Assembly: GCF_002234405.1 (NCBI RefSeq)
Contig: NZ_NMQT01000167.1
Coordinates: 1 to 51,319 of the forward strand
Direction of reading: 5' to 3'
From: Amycolatopsis thailandensis
Lineage (GTDB): Bacteria > Actinomycetota > Actinomycetes > Mycobacteriales > Pseudonocardiaceae
DNA length: 51,319 nucleotides
Positions 40,916-51,319 of the stretch are shown here, piece by piece. Both the position numbers and the translations under genes were made by a program. How positions within the stretch are numbered: position 1 is the stretch's first letter; every line of letters begins with the position of its first letter. The notes below the pieces were generated by a model. That model saw only the letters and a list, made by a program, of their open reading frames with translations, was not told the origin of the DNA and did no database searches.

Positions 40916-42669
40916 CAGTACTTCCGCTCCATCGGTTCGTAGCGGGTGAAGGTCACCGGCTTGTAGTCCAGTCGGATGTCGGCGGACAGCGCGGCACCCT
41001 CCTTGTAGGCCATGGTGTGCCGCATGAAGTTCGTGTCGTCGCGGTTCGGGTAGTCCTCGCGCGCGTGCCCGCCGCGGGACTCCTTGCGCGCCAGGGCGCC
41101 GACGACCAGGACCTCGGCGAGTTCGAGCAGGAAGCCCAGCTCGACGGCTTCGAGGACGTCGGTGTTGTACCGCTTCCCCTTGTCCGACACGGTGATCCGC
41201 TCGTACCGCTCCTTCAGCGCCTGCACGTCGGTCAGCGCCTGCTTCAGCGTGTCCTCCGTGCGGTACACCGAAGCGTGCGAGTCCATCGTCTTCTGCAGCT
41301 CGGTGCGGATGTCGGCGACGCGCTCGTCACCGTGCTCCGAAAGCAGCAGCGACAGCTGGTCCTCGACGACCTTGGTCGGGTTCTCCGGCAGCTCGATGTG
41401 CTCGTGCGCCAGCGCGTACTCGGCGGCCGCGATGCCGGCGCGACGGCCGAACACGTTGATGTCCAGCAGCGAGTTGGTGCCGAGGCGGTTCGAGCCGTGC
41501 ACCGAAACACACGCGACCTCGCCCGCGGCGTACAGGCCGGGGATGACGTTTTCGTTGTCCCGCAACGCTTCACCGTGGATGTTGGTCGGGATTCCGCCCA
41601 TCACGTAGTGACAGGTCGGGAACACCGGCACCGGCTCGGTGACCGGGTCGACACCCAGGTACGTCCGCGAGAACTCCATGATGTCCGGGAGTTTCGCGTT
41701 CAGGGTCTCTTCCGGGATGTGCGTGACGTCGAGGACGACGTAGTCCTTGTTCGGCCCGCAACCGCGGCCCTGCAGCACTTCCTGCACCATCGACCGGGCG
41801 ACGATGTCACGCGGCGCGAGGTCCTTGATGGTGGGGGCGTAGCGCTCCATGAACCGCTCGCCGTCGGCGTTGCGGAGGATGCCGCCTTCACCGCGCACGG
41901 CCTCGGAGATGAGGATGCCGAGCCCGGCGAGACCTGTCGGGTGGAACTGGAAGAACTCCATGTCCTCCAGCGGCAGGCCCTTGCGGAAGATGATGCCGAG
42001 GCCGTCACCGGTGAGGGTGTGCGCGTTCGACGTCGTCTTGAAGATCTTGCCCGCGCCGCCGGTGGCGAACACGATCGACTTCGCCTGGAAGACGTGCAGC
42101 TCGCCGGTCGCCAGCTCGTAGGCGACGACGCCGGAAGCGGCCGGGTTGCCGTCCTCGTCCGGGGTCAGGACCAGGTCGAGCACGTAGAACTCGTTGAAGA
42201 ACTCGGTGCCGTGCTTGACGCAGTTTTGGTACAGCGTCTGCAGGATCATGTGCCCGGTGCGGTCCGCGGCGTAGCAGGCGCGGCGCACCGCGGCCTTGCC
42301 GTGGTCACGGGTGTGCCCGCCGAAGCGGCGCTGGTCGATCTTGCCCTCGGGCGTCCGGTTGAACGGCAGGCCCATCTTCTCCAGGTCGAGGACCGCGTCG
42401 ATGGCTTCCTTCGCCATGATCTCGGCGGCGTCCTGGTCGACCAGATAGTCGCCGCCCTTGATCGTGTCGAAGGTGTGCCACTCCCAGTTGTCCTCTTCGA
42501 CGTTCGCCAGCGCGGCGCACATGCCGCCCTGCGCCGCGCCGGTGTGCGAACGCGTCGGGTAGAGCTTGGTGAGGACCGCGGTGCGGGCACGCTGGCCGGA
42601 CTCGATGGCCGCGCGCATGCCGGCGCCACCGGCGCCGACGATCACCACGTCGTACTTGTGGAACTGCAT
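40915..42669 (-). CDS. sdhA: succinate dehydrogenase flavoprotein subunit
   Basis: 584 aa. FAD-binding start DVVIVGAGGAGMRAAIESG; the covalent-FAD His region is PTRSHTGAAQGG; active-site HPTGLAGLGIL and substrate Arg in HGSNRLGTNSLLD. Second gene from the 3' end of sdhCDAB; oxidises succinate to fumarate at the membrane. Confidence 0.97.
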   Translation of the reverse strand: MQFHKYDVVIVGAGGAGMRAAIESGQRARTAVLTKLYPTRSHTGAAQGGMCAALANVEEDNWEWHTFDTIKGGDYLVDQDAAEIMAKEAIDAVLDLEKMGLPFNRTPEGKIDQRRFGGHTRDHGKAAVRRACYAADRTGHMILQTLYQNCVKHGTEFFNEFYVLDLVLTPDEDGNPAASGVVAYELATGELHVFQAKSIVFATGGAGKIFKTTSNAHTLTGDGLGIIFRKGLPLEDMEFFQFHPTGLAGLGILISEAVRGEGGILRNADGERFMERYAPTIKDLAPRDIVARSMVQEVLQGRGCGPNKDYVVLDVTHIPEETLNAKLPDIMEFSRTYLGVDPVTEPVPVFPTCHYVMGGIPTNIHGEALRDNENVIPGLYAAGEVACVSVHGSNRLGTNSLLDINVFGRRAGIAAAEYALAHEHIELPENPTKVVEDQLSLLLSEHGDERVADIRTELQKTMDSHASVYRTEDTLKQALTDVQALKERYERITVSDKGKRYNTDVLEAVELGFLLELAEVLVVGALARKESRGGHAREDYPNRDDTNFMRHTMAYKEGAALSADIRLDYKPVTFTRYEPMERKY

Positions 42670-42698
42670 GGAGGACTCCGCTTAACGTGTGGTGGGCG

Positions 42699-43112
42699 TC
42701 AGTTGGCCGAGATACCTGGGTCGAAGGTGAAGATCACCATCGTGCCGACGGCGAGGATCAGCACCATCGAGACGTAGAGCACGATCTTCAGCCAGAACCG
42801 GGTGCTGTCCTTGCGGGCGTAGTCGTCGATGATCGTGCGCAGCCCGTTGCCGCCGTGGATCTCGGCGAGCCACAGCATCGACAGGTCCCAGAACTGCCAG
42901 AACGGCGAGGCCCAGCGGCCGGCGACGAAGCCCCAGTTGATGCGGTGCACGCCGCCGTCGAGGATGTTCATGATGAACAGGTGGCCGAGCACCAGCACGA
43001 TCAGGGCGAGGCCCGAGATGCGCATGAACAGCCAGCTGTAGAGCTCGAAGTTGCTGCGGCGGGCGGCGGCGCGCTTCGGGGCGCGCGGGCGCTCGAGAGC
43101 GAGTTCAGCCAT
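42699..43112 (-). CDS. sdhD: succinate dehydrogenase membrane anchor subunit D
   Basis: 137 aa, three membrane helices. ALIVLVLGHLFIMNILDGG contains the likely haem-ligand His. It starts 2 nt after the sdhC stop and is separated by 29 nt from sdhA. Confidence 0.93.
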   Translation of the reverse strand: MAELALERPRAPKRAAARRSNFELYSWLFMRISGLALIVLVLGHLFIMNILDGGVHRINWGFVAGRWASPFWQFWDLSMLWLAEIHGGNGLRTIIDDYARKDSTRFWLKIVLYVSMVLILAVGTMVIFTFDPGISAN

Positions 43113-43114
43113 GG

Positions 43115-43558
43115 TCAGTTACCCCCGAACAGCGTCTCGACGGTGCGCTTCATCATGAAGAAGGCGCCCGGAATCATCACCACGACCCAGATGGCCAGGA
43201 TCGTCCAGAGCATCGGCTTCTGGAACTTGGGACCCTTCTCCCAGAAGTCGACCAGCATGACCCGGATGCCGTTGAGCGCGTGGAACAGCACCGCGCCGAC
43301 GAGGCCGACCTCGAGGAGGTTGACCAGCGGGGTCTTGTAGGTCTCGATGACCTCGTTGTACGTGTCGGGCGACACGCGCACGAGCGCGGTGTCGAGCACG
43401 TGCACGAAGAGGAAGAAGAATGTCAGCACGCCGGTGATGCGGTGCAGCACCCAGGACCACATACCGGGGTCTCCCCGGTAGAACGTCCCTTGCCGGCGTG
43501 AGGCACCCGCCCGATCGCTCGCGGCCGCCTCAGTGGCGGTGCTAGCCGTGGTGGACAT
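43115..43558 (-). CDS. sdhC: succinate dehydrogenase cytochrome b subunit
   Basis: 147 aa, three helices. WVLHRITGVLTFFFLFVHVLD has the conserved HRxxG and haem-ligand His; LVGAVLFHALNGIRVMLVDF is typical of the second helix. ATG 43558 was chosen behind GGAGG; the frame reaches 43672. First gene of the sdh operon; TAGCAT on the minus strand (43690-43695) is a possible -10. Confidence 0.93.
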   Translation of the reverse strand: MSTTASTATEAAASDRAGASRRQGTFYRGDPGMWSWVLHRITGVLTFFFLFVHVLDTALVRVSPDTYNEVIETYKTPLVNLLEVGLVGAVLFHALNGIRVMLVDFWEKGPKFQKPMLWTILAIWVVVMIPGAFFMMKRTVETLFGGN

Positions 43559-43807
43559 CGGTGAACGGCCTCCAACGTCATGGCTTGGGCCCGCTGACCG
43601 CTGGTTTCCGCGCCTGCCGCCGGGACGTCCACCTGGGGACGGCTCCGGCGACGGTGCCGAGATCATGGTCATCGAGCGTGGATAAAAGGATGCTAGACCC
43701 GCACCTCACGGTGGGCTCACCTCCGGGTTCCTCTGTGTGATGGACCAGACATCGGGGGCCTCGCACGATGGGGTGACGCGGGCCGGTAACTCACCGGTTC
43801 GTCCACT

Positions 43808-44233
43808 GTGGACCCCATGCCGGTGGCCAGCGATCTCTCGGCCCCGGCGTGCTCGCTCAGGGCATTCGTCCAAGGCCAAGGTGTTCGTGTGGACGTTCGA
43901 ATCGTTCGGCCCGTCGACACCTGGTTCACGACGGCCGGCGCGGATGCTGTGGATGTCGTCCAGCCTGACCGGGGCGAAGTCGCACCAGCCGTCGAGCCTG
44001 CCGGCGAACACGGGCGAATATCTCACCGGATAGTGGCCGATCGCCTGGTCGAGAGCTCGCCGGGATTGTTCACTGTGGGTAGTGGCAACGGTGGGCGCGC
44101 CAGGCGCTGCTCCGCTTCCGCCGATGACGCCTCGGATCGGCCGGTTTTCGCGCGACGGGCGCCAGGCACGCGGTCCCGATTGCTCCGTCACGATCACCGT
44201 GAGTACTCCATTCGTCGCAATTACGACTCATGA
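43808..44233 (+). CDS. doubtful hypothetical protein in the sdhC-BMP gap
   Basis: 141 codons from ATG 43808. The first 90 residues read as plausible protein (SLRAFVQGQGVRVDVRIVRP), the last 50 are Arg/Ser-rich and unconvincing. Third-position GC is lower than in clear genes. A 163-codon frame on the other strand (43706-44197) is no better. If neither is real, 43559-44373 is an 815-bp non-coding gap holding only the promoters of sdhC and the BMP gene. Confidence 0.25.
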   Translation: MDPMPVASDLSAPACSLRAFVQGQGVRVDVRIVRPVDTWFTTAGADAVDVVQPDRGEVAPAVEPAGEHGRISHRIVADRLVESSPGLFTVGSGNGGRARRCSASADDASDRPVFARRAPGTRSRLLRHDHREYSIRRNYDS

Positions 44234-44307
44234 GTAAACGTTTGTGTTACGTAGCGTGCCTTTCCTATGGCAGCAAAGCGGCCGTTAGGTACCGTCTCCC
44301 GGTCGAA

Positions 44308-44358
44308 CCCGGCAGTGTCGCCGGGTCGCTTTCTTCGGACCATCCGCTGGATCAGCGG
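44308..44358 (+). promoter_or_regulatory. two hairpins in the BMP-gene leader
   Basis: CCCGGC-AGTGTC-GCCGGG (44308-44325) and CCGCTG-GAT-CAGCGG (44344-44358), the second directly before the GGGAGGGAG ribosome-binding site. A transcript starting near 44260-44295 (TAGCGT or TACCGT as -10) would carry both. I cannot match a known riboswitch. Confidence 0.35.
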
Positions 44359-44373
44359 GGAGGGAGACACACG

Positions 44374-45522
44374 TTGCGTCGCATGCGTGGAACCGCGCTG
44401 GCCGCCGCCGCCATGGCCGGTGCACTGGTACTGGCCGGGTGCGCGAAGGATTCGGGTGCGGGGAACAACAACAACGCGAGCTCTGGGGACCAGTCCGCCA
44501 GCTGCGTGACGGCACCCAAGCCGCCCGCCGCTGCCGCCGCCTCCACCAGCTCCGCGCAGACCGGTGAGAAGGTCGACGGCAGCAAGCTGAAGGTCGCGCT
44601 GGCCTTCGACGTCGGCGGCCGTGGCGACGCGTCGTTCAACGACTCCGCCGCCGCCGGTACCGACAAGGCCAAGACCGATCTCGGCGTCACCGCGGTCACC
44701 GAAAGCACCGCCGCGGCGACCGAGGACGAGGCCGCCAAGTCGCAGCGTCTCGACCAGCTCGCTTCGCAGGGCTTCAGCCCGGTCATCGCGGTCGGCTTCG
44801 CCTACGCCAAGGCCGTCGGCGCCATCGCGCCGAAGTACCCGAACACCCAGTTCGCGATCGTCGACGACGACTCGGTCAAGGCGCCGAACGTCACCCCGCT
44901 GGTCTTCGCCGAGGAGCAGGGCTCGTTCCTGGCCGGTGTCGCCGCCGCCTACAAGTCGAAGAAGTGCCACGTCGGCTTCGTCGGTGGCGTGAACACGCCG
45001 CTGATCCAGAAGTTCGAGGCCGGCTTCCTCCAGGGTGTGAAGGCCGCTTCGAACAAGGCCAAGATCGAGGACGAGTACCTCACCCCGGCCGGTGACTTCT
45101 CCGGGTTCCAGGACCCGGCGAAGGGCAACGTGAAGGCCGCCGCGCAGATCGCCAAGGGCGCGGACGTCGTCTACCACGCCGCCGGCGCCTCCGGTAAGGG
45201 CGTTTTCGAGGCCGCGAAGTCGAACAACGCGCTCGCCATCGGCGTCGACTCCGACCAGTACAACCAGAAGACGGTCGAGGCGTCGAAGGACGTCATCATC
45301 ACCTCGATGCTCAAGCGCGTCGACGTGGCGGTGTTCGACTACCTGCGCGCGCTGGCCAAGGGCGACCTGACGTCGCTGCCGAAGCGTTTCGACCTGAAGG
45401 TCGACGGCATCGGTTACGCCACCTCCGGCGGCAAGGTCGACGACATCAAGGACGTCCTCGACGGCTACAAGGCGCAGATCGTCTCCGGGGCGATCACCGT
45501 CTCGGACAAGCCGCAGAAGTAA
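44374..45522 (+). CDS. BMP-family nucleoside-binding lipoprotein
   Basis: 382 aa from TTG 44374 (GGGAGGGAG 8 nt upstream); ATG 44383 is the alternative. Lipobox LVLAGC, an Asn/Ser-rich linker, then a PnrA/BmpA fold: VALAFDVGGRGDASFNDSA, VIAVGFAYAKAVGAIAPKYP, FLAGVAAAYKSKKCHVGFVGG, DVVYHAAGASGKGVFEAA. Binds purine or other nucleosides outside the membrane and delivers them to the ABC importer encoded next. Confidence 0.92.
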   Translation: MRRMRGTALAAAAMAGALVLAGCAKDSGAGNNNNASSGDQSASCVTAPKPPAAAAASTSSAQTGEKVDGSKLKVALAFDVGGRGDASFNDSAAAGTDKAKTDLGVTAVTESTAAATEDEAAKSQRLDQLASQGFSPVIAVGFAYAKAVGAIAPKYPNTQFAIVDDDSVKAPNVTPLVFAEEQGSFLAGVAAAYKSKKCHVGFVGGVNTPLIQKFEAGFLQGVKAASNKAKIEDEYLTPAGDFSGFQDPAKGNVKAAAQIAKGADVVYHAAGASGKGVFEAAKSNNALAIGVDSDQYNQKTVEASKDVIITSMLKRVDVAVFDYLRALAKGDLTSLPKRFDLKVDGIGYATSGGKVDDIKDVLDGYKAQIVSGAITVSDKPQK

Positions 45523-45602
45523 GGTTCGTCTGACAGCGGGGCTCGGGAGGGTAACCCCTTCCGAGCCCCCACCTGTTTACTCCCAGACTGGATGGCTTTT
45601 TC

Positions 45603-47179
<1,577 letters not shown>

Positions 47180-47183
<4 letters not shown>

Positions 47184-48268
47184 GTTCCTGGCGTACGAGG
47201 CTGCTGCCGCCTCTGCTCGCGATCGTTTTCGCCGTCATCCTGACCGCGATCGCGCTGATCATCTCGGGCGCTGATCCGCTCCAGGCCTACGGCACGATGA
47301 TCGGGCAGCTCTTCAAGGGCTCGACAGCCGTCGACACGGTGAACCTCGCGACGGTCTACTACCTGTCCGGGCTCGCGGTGGCCATCGGCTTCCAGATGAA
47401 CCTCTTCAACATCGGTGTCGAGGGCCAGTACCGGTTCGCCGCCATCATCACCGCCATCATCGGCGGGGCGTTGAAGCTGCCGCCGGTGATCCACGTGCTC
47501 GCGATCCTGGTCGTCGCTGTCTTGAGCGGCATGCTCTACGCGGCGATCCCCGCCGTGCTGAAGGTGACCCGAGGGGTTTCCGAGGTCATCTCGACGATCA
47601 TGTTGAACGCGATCGTCGGCGGCATCGTGGCGTTCCTGGTCAACGCCGACCAGTTCGGCGTGCAGACCGGCAACAACATCGCCACCCGCGAGATCGCCGA
47701 AACCGGCCGCATCCCCGGAATCCCGATCGGTTCGGGTGAGCTGTTCGGCTTCGTGCTCATCGCGGCGCTGATCGGCGCGGCCTACTGGTTCATGCTCAAC
47801 CGGACCCGGTTCGGGTTCGAGCTGAAGGCCTCCGGCGAATCGACGACGGCCGCCGCGGCGGGCGGGGTCAACGCCAAGAAGATGACGCTGATCGCGATGC
47901 TGCTTTCCGGCGGTGTCGCCGGGCTGATCGCGATGCCGGAACTGCTCGGCCGCGACTTCACCTACGGCATCACCTCGACCCAGATGTACGGCTTCACCGG
48001 CATCGCGGTCGCGCTGCTCGGCCGCAACCACCCGGCCGGGATCGCGCTGGGCGCCCTGCTGTGGGCTTTCCTCGACCGGTCCGCGGTGTCGCTTGAGCAG
48101 ATCAACGTGTCCAAAGAGATCGCCACGATCATGCAGGGCGTGATCGTGCTGTCGGTCGTCATCGCGTACGAGATCGTGCGCCGCGCGGACCTGGCCGCCG
48201 AACAGCGTCGCGTGGGTCGCGCGCTGGCGGGCAAGGGTTCCAGCGTTTCCGAGGGAGGTGCGGTGTGA
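47180..48268 (+). CDS. nucleoside ABC importer permease 1
   Basis: 362 aa, about ten helices, starting at GTG 47180 overlapping the ATPase stop (GTGA). FQMNLFNIGVEGQYRFAAI is the BPD-transp-2 signature; RTRFGFELKASGES and YGFTGIAVALLGRNHPAGI follow. The longer open frame from 46706 is antisense-like noise. Confidence 0.93.
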
Positions 48269-49536
48269 GCACGGATGTTCTTTCGTCCAACGCGGGCGGG
48301 ACGACCATGCCGGTGAAACGGCAGAAGCGCCGCATTCCCGGCTGGGCCAAGGGCGCCATCTGGGGTCTGCTGGCGGTCGGGGTGCTCGCGATCGCGTCGT
48401 ACGCCACCGGCGTCAACACGCTGACCTCGACCAACACCGCGCACACCGCGCTGCGGCTGGCCCTGCCGATCCTGCTGTGCGCGCTCGGCGGGCTCTGGGC
48501 CGAACGCGCGGGCGTGATCAACATCGGCCTCGAAGGCATGATGATCCTCGGCACCTGGGGTGCCGCATGGGGCGCGTACCACGGCGGGGTCTGGGCCGGG
48601 TTGATCTCGGCGGTCGTGTTCGGCGCGCTCGGCGGTCTGCTGCACGCCGTCGCGACGGTGACCTTCAACGTCAACCACATCGTCTCCGGTGTGGCGATCA
48701 ACCTGCTGGGTCTCGGTGTCGCGAAGTACCTGGCGAACCTGGTGTTCACCCCGCTTTCGGGGAACCCGCGCCAGTCGCCGCCGGTCCCGAAGTTCGACAC
48801 CTATTCGGCGACGTTCCTCTCGGACTGGTTGTCGGACCTGGAAAAGATGCAGCGCGTCTTCATCTCCGACCTCGCCGGGATCCTCAACGGCCTGGTCACC
48901 GAGGTCGCGCCGCTGACGATGATCGCGATCGCGCTGGTCCCGATCAGCTACCTGGTGCTGTGGCGCACGCGGTTCGGCCTGCGCCTGCGGTCCTGCGGTG
49001 AGAACCCGGTCGCGGCCGAATCCCTCGGCGTGAACGTCTACCTGCACAAGTACATCGCCATGATCATCTCCGGCGGGCTCGCCGGGATGGGTGGCGCGTC
49101 GCTCGTGCTGCTCGCCGGTGGCGCGGACTACCTGGAGAACCAGACCAACAACCGCGGGTACATCGGCCTCGCGGCGATGATCTTCGGCAACTGGCGGCCG
49201 GGTGGCCTGCTCGGCGGCGCGGCGCTGTTCGGGTACGCGGACGGTCTCCAGCTCGCCGGTGGCGGTACCGCGGTGCTCGCGCTGCTGTACGGCGCGGTGA
49301 TCCTGCTGGCCGTGATCGTGGCCGTGCAGCTGTTCCGCCGTCAGTGGATCGCCGCCGCGCTCGGTGTCGTCGGCGCCGGCGCGCTGTACGCGATCTACTG
49401 GACCAACGACGACCTGCCCAGCGACCTCATCCCGTACACGGCGCACTTCGTGACGCTGATCGTGCTGGCGGTGGCTTCGCAGCGGCTGCGGCCGCCCAAG
49501 GCCGACGGCGCGCTGTACCGACGAGGTGAGGACTGA
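48265..49536 (+). CDS. nucleoside ABC importer permease 2
   Basis: 423 aa, about nine helices, GTG 48265 overlapping the previous stop (GTGA). ERAGVINIGLEGMMILGTW, RTRFGLRLRSCGENPVAAES and GYIGLAAMIFGNWRPGG are family motifs. Longer than permease 1 by an N-terminal lead-in and a C-terminal hydrophobic extension. Confidence 0.93.
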   Translation: MSTDVLSSNAGGTTMPVKRQKRRIPGWAKGAIWGLLAVGVLAIASYATGVNTLTSTNTAHTALRLALPILLCALGGLWAERAGVINIGLEGMMILGTWGAAWGAYHGGVWAGLISAVVFGALGGLLHAVATVTFNVNHIVSGVAINLLGLGVAKYLANLVFTPLSGNPRQSPPVPKFDTYSATFLSDWLSDLEKMQRVFISDLAGILNGLVTEVAPLTMIAIALVPISYLVLWRTRFGLRLRSCGENPVAAESLGVNVYLHKYIAMIISGGLAGMGGASLVLLAGGADYLENQTNNRGYIGLAAMIFGNWRPGGLLGGAALFGYADGLQLAGGGTAVLALLYGAVILLAVIVAVQLFRRQWIAAALGVVGAGALYAIYWTNDDLPSDLIPYTAHFVTLIVLAVASQRLRPPKADGALYRRGED

Positions 49537-49537
49537 C

Positions 49538-49927
49538 ATGGCTAAGTACGACTGGGAAGCTCTGCGGGCTCAAGCCGTCGAAGCGGCGAAGTCGGCGTAC
49601 GCGCCGTACTCGGGTCTGCACGTCGGTGTCGCGGCTGTGGTGGACGACGGCCGGATCGTCGTCGGCTGCAACGTCGAAAACGCTTCGTACGGCTTGGGAA
49701 TGTGCGCGGAATGCACGATGGCGGGGCAGCTGCGGCTGACCGGCGGCGGCAAGCTCGTCGCCGTCGCGTGCCGCAGCGGCGCCGGTGATCTGCTGATGCC
49801 GTGCGGGCGTTGTCGTCAGATCCTGTTCGAGCACGGCGGTTCCGACTGCCTGGTGGACACCCCGAGCGGCATCCTGCCGATGTCCTCGGTGCTGCCGGAC
49901 GCTTTCGGACCGGACGATCTGCCATGA
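49538..49927 (+). CDS. cdd: cytidine deaminase
   Basis: 129 aa, the tetrameric class. YAPYSGLHVGVAAV, zinc-site motifs CNVENASYGLGMCAECT (Glu and first Cys) and MPCGRCRQIL (PCxxC). Deaminates cytidine and deoxycytidine taken in by the importer. ATG 49538 immediately follows the permease stop; its own stop overlaps deoA (ATGA). Confidence 0.95.
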   Translation: MAKYDWEALRAQAVEAAKSAYAPYSGLHVGVAAVVDDGRIVVGCNVENASYGLGMCAECTMAGQLRLTGGGKLVAVACRSGAGDLLMPCGRCRQILFEHGGSDCLVDTPSGILPMSSVLPDAFGPDDLP

Positions 49928-51204
49928 GCGCGTTCGCCGCCGTCGACGTCATCCGCGCGAAGCGGGACGGTGGACGGCTGTCCGACGAGCAGATCGACTG
50001 GACGATCGACGCGTACACGCGCGGCGACATCGCCGAGGAACAGATGGCCGCGCTCGCGATGGCCATCTTCCTGCGGGGGATGGATTCCGGCGAGATCGCG
50101 CGCTGGACCGGCGCGATGATCGAATCGGGGGAGCGGCTGGACCTGAAGGTCAGCCGTCCGACGATCGACAAGCATTCGACGGGCGGGGTCGGCGACAAGA
50201 TCACGCTGCCGCTGGCGCCGCTCGTCGCGGCCTGTGGCGCGGCCGTGCCGCAGCTGTCCGGGCGCGGGCTCGGGCACACCGGCGGGACGCTGGACAAACT
50301 GGAGTCGATTCCGGGCTGGCGTGCCTCTTTGTCGACATCGGAGATCATCCGGCAGCTCGACGAGGTCGGCGCGGTGGTCTGCGCGGCCACTTCCGGTTTG
50401 GCGCCCGCGGACAAGAAGCTGTACGCGCTGCGCGATGTGACGTCGACGGTGGAGTCGATCCCGCTGATCGCGAGCTCGATCATGAGCAAGAAGATCGCCG
50501 AGGGTTCGGCCGGGCTGGTCCTCGACGTGAAGACCGGTTCGGGCGCGTTCATGAAGACGCTTCCGCAGGCGCGGGAGCTCGCGCGGACGCTGGTGGAGAT
50601 CGGGACCGCGCACGGCGTCGCGACGACGGCGCTGATCACGGACATGAACGTGCCGTTGGGGCGCGCCGTCGGGAACGCGATCGAGATCGCGGAGTCGGTC
50701 GAGGTGCTGCGCGGCGGCGGCCCTTCGGACGTCGTCGAGCTGACGGTGGCTTTGGCGCGGGAGATGTTGGCGCTGGCCGGGCTGTCCGATGTGGACCCGG
50801 CGGCGGTGTTGGCTTCTGGTCGCGCTTACGAGACTTGGTGCCGGATGATCGCCGCTCAGGGCGGGGATCCGGAGGCCGCTCTTCCGCGGCCTCGGCACGT
50901 CCATGTCGTTCCGGCGCCTTCGTCCGGCGTCTTGGCTTCGCTGGACGCGTATTCGGTCGGGGTCGCAGCTTGGCGGCTCGGGGCCGGGCGGGCGCGCAAG
51001 GAGGATCCGGTGCAGGCCGCGGCCGGCGTGCTGTGCCTGGCGAAGCCGGGCGACACGGTGTCGGCCGGGCAGCCGCTGCTGGAGCTGCACACCGACACTC
51101 CGGACGCCGTCCCGTCGGCTCTCGCCGCGCTCGAAGGTGCCTACGCTGTCGGCGCCTCGGCTCCGGCGCCTGCGCCTTTAGTGCTGGAGACCGTGCGCGC
51201 GTGA
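49924..51204 (+). CDS. deoA: thymidine phosphorylase
   Basis: 426 aa. KHSTGGVGDKITLPLAPLVA is the phosphate-binding signature, with SGRGLGHTGGTLDKLESIPG and DVKTGSGAFMKT. Cleaves thymidine or deoxyuridine to base and deoxyribose-1-phosphate. ATG overlaps the cdd stop. Last gene of the uptake and salvage operon. Confidence 0.96.
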   Translation: MSAFAAVDVIRAKRDGGRLSDEQIDWTIDAYTRGDIAEEQMAALAMAIFLRGMDSGEIARWTGAMIESGERLDLKVSRPTIDKHSTGGVGDKITLPLAPLVAACGAAVPQLSGRGLGHTGGTLDKLESIPGWRASLSTSEIIRQLDEVGAVVCAATSGLAPADKKLYALRDVTSTVESIPLIASSIMSKKIAEGSAGLVLDVKTGSGAFMKTLPQARELARTLVEIGTAHGVATTALITDMNVPLGRAVGNAIEIAESVEVLRGGGPSDVVELTVALAREMLALAGLSDVDPAAVLASGRAYETWCRMIAAQGGDPEAALPRPRHVHVVPAPSSGVLASLDAYSVGVAAWRLGAGRARKEDPVQAAAGVLCLAKPGDTVSAGQPLLELHTDTPDAVPSALAALEGAYAVGASAPAPAPLVLETVRA

Positions 51205-51206
51205 CC

Positions 51207-51228
51207 TGCGTTTAGCCCCCTAATCGCG
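51207..51228. repeat. CGCGTTTAGC-family palindrome, diverged copy
   Basis: GCGTTTAGCCCCCTAATCGCG just after the deoA stop; the right arm carries CTAATCGCG instead of CTAAACGCG. Confidence 0.7.
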
Positions 51229-51251
51229 ATCCTTGCTCGCCGCCCTGGACC

Positions 51252-51319
51252 CCTGCGTTTCGTCCTCTGGATGCGGTAGTTGCACGCGCAAGTACCGCAT
51301 CCAGAGGACGAAACGCGGG
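51252..51319. terminator. 24-bp hairpin at the window end
   Basis: 51255-51278 and 51293-51316 are perfect 24-nt complements; the 14-nt loop itself contains TTGC-ACGC-GCAA, and 51252-51254 can pair with 51317-51319. Likely terminator of the deoA operon, but of a different sequence family from the GAAGG hairpins. Confidence 0.7.

Noticed and set aside
41017..42777. 586-codon plus-strand frame opposite sdhA
   Set aside because: Antisense of a highly conserved enzyme gene; composition typical of high-GC shadow frames.
43706..44197. 163-codon minus-strand frame upstream of sdhC
   Set aside because: No domain, poor codon bias, and it overlaps the likely sdh promoter.

Overview
The window is high-GC actinobacterial chromosome, most likely from a Pseudonocardiales genus close to Amycolatopsis. 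This is judged from codon bias, the many GTG starts, TANNNT-type -10 boxes, DUF3017, SCO4848-family and DUF1918 proteins, DasR-type chitin control sites, and intergenic palindromes built on GAAGGCC. No tRNA, rRNA, integrase, transposase or CRISPR array was seen. Genus assignment is inference from recalled families, not a database match.

Layout. 1-5077: 3' part of an imuB-type Y-family polymerase gene, a 50-codon small gene and dnaE2 (mutagenic translesion repair). 5184-6244: hemerythrin-like and VOC-fold proteins. 6251-8061: a compact retron-like locus: a -10 box, a 151-nt RNA with the retron hallmarks (15-bp a1/a2 duplex, branching G directly after a1, msr stems, one long msd hairpin), a retron-type reverse transcriptase, and an MfpA-like pentapeptide-repeat DNA mimic 22 nt downstream. 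8071-14598: a palindromic terminator, a TNT-type NADase, DUF3017, two MFS exporters around an ArsR-type regulator, and DUF1918. 14702-17024: SpoU methyltransferase, spermidine-synthase fold, a hypothetical protein and a GNAT. 17031-18901: a GmrSD-like (DUF262/DUF1524) restriction gene inserted exactly at a stop-codon palindrome with a 13-bp direct repeat at each end. 18896-24301: HhH-GPD, ArgP/LysG with LysE, a secreted lipase, a DUF2203-methyltransferase fusion and a tandem pair of membrane paralogues. 24551-27936: icd, an SH3-like protein, a frameshifted metallo-beta-lactamase-fold gene and xthA. 28003-30634: an MntA/HepT toxin-antitoxin pair, a Pro/Tyr-rich-tail protein, and a cupin divergent from a MarR regulator. 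30694-33655: GH19 chitinase under two dre sites, a small membrane protein, a five-copy palindrome array, a truncated HTH regulator and an S1 protease. 33819-40114: trpS, YihY, D,D-carboxypeptidase, SCO4848, subtilisin, and an AbiEi/DUF559-like gene bracketed by two near-identical palindromes. 40145-43558: sdhCDAB. 44374-51204: a nucleoside ABC importer (BMP lipoprotein, ATPase, two permeases) coupled to cdd and deoA, i.e. nucleoside uptake and salvage.

The most notable item is the retron-like locus. The ncRNA was found by eye from its inverted repeats. It overlaps the start of the RT reading frame, and its nearest partner is a gyrase-type DNA mimic rather than one of the retron effectors I know. 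Second are the precise GmrSD insertion and two families of dispersed intergenic palindromes, one of them present in twelve copies.
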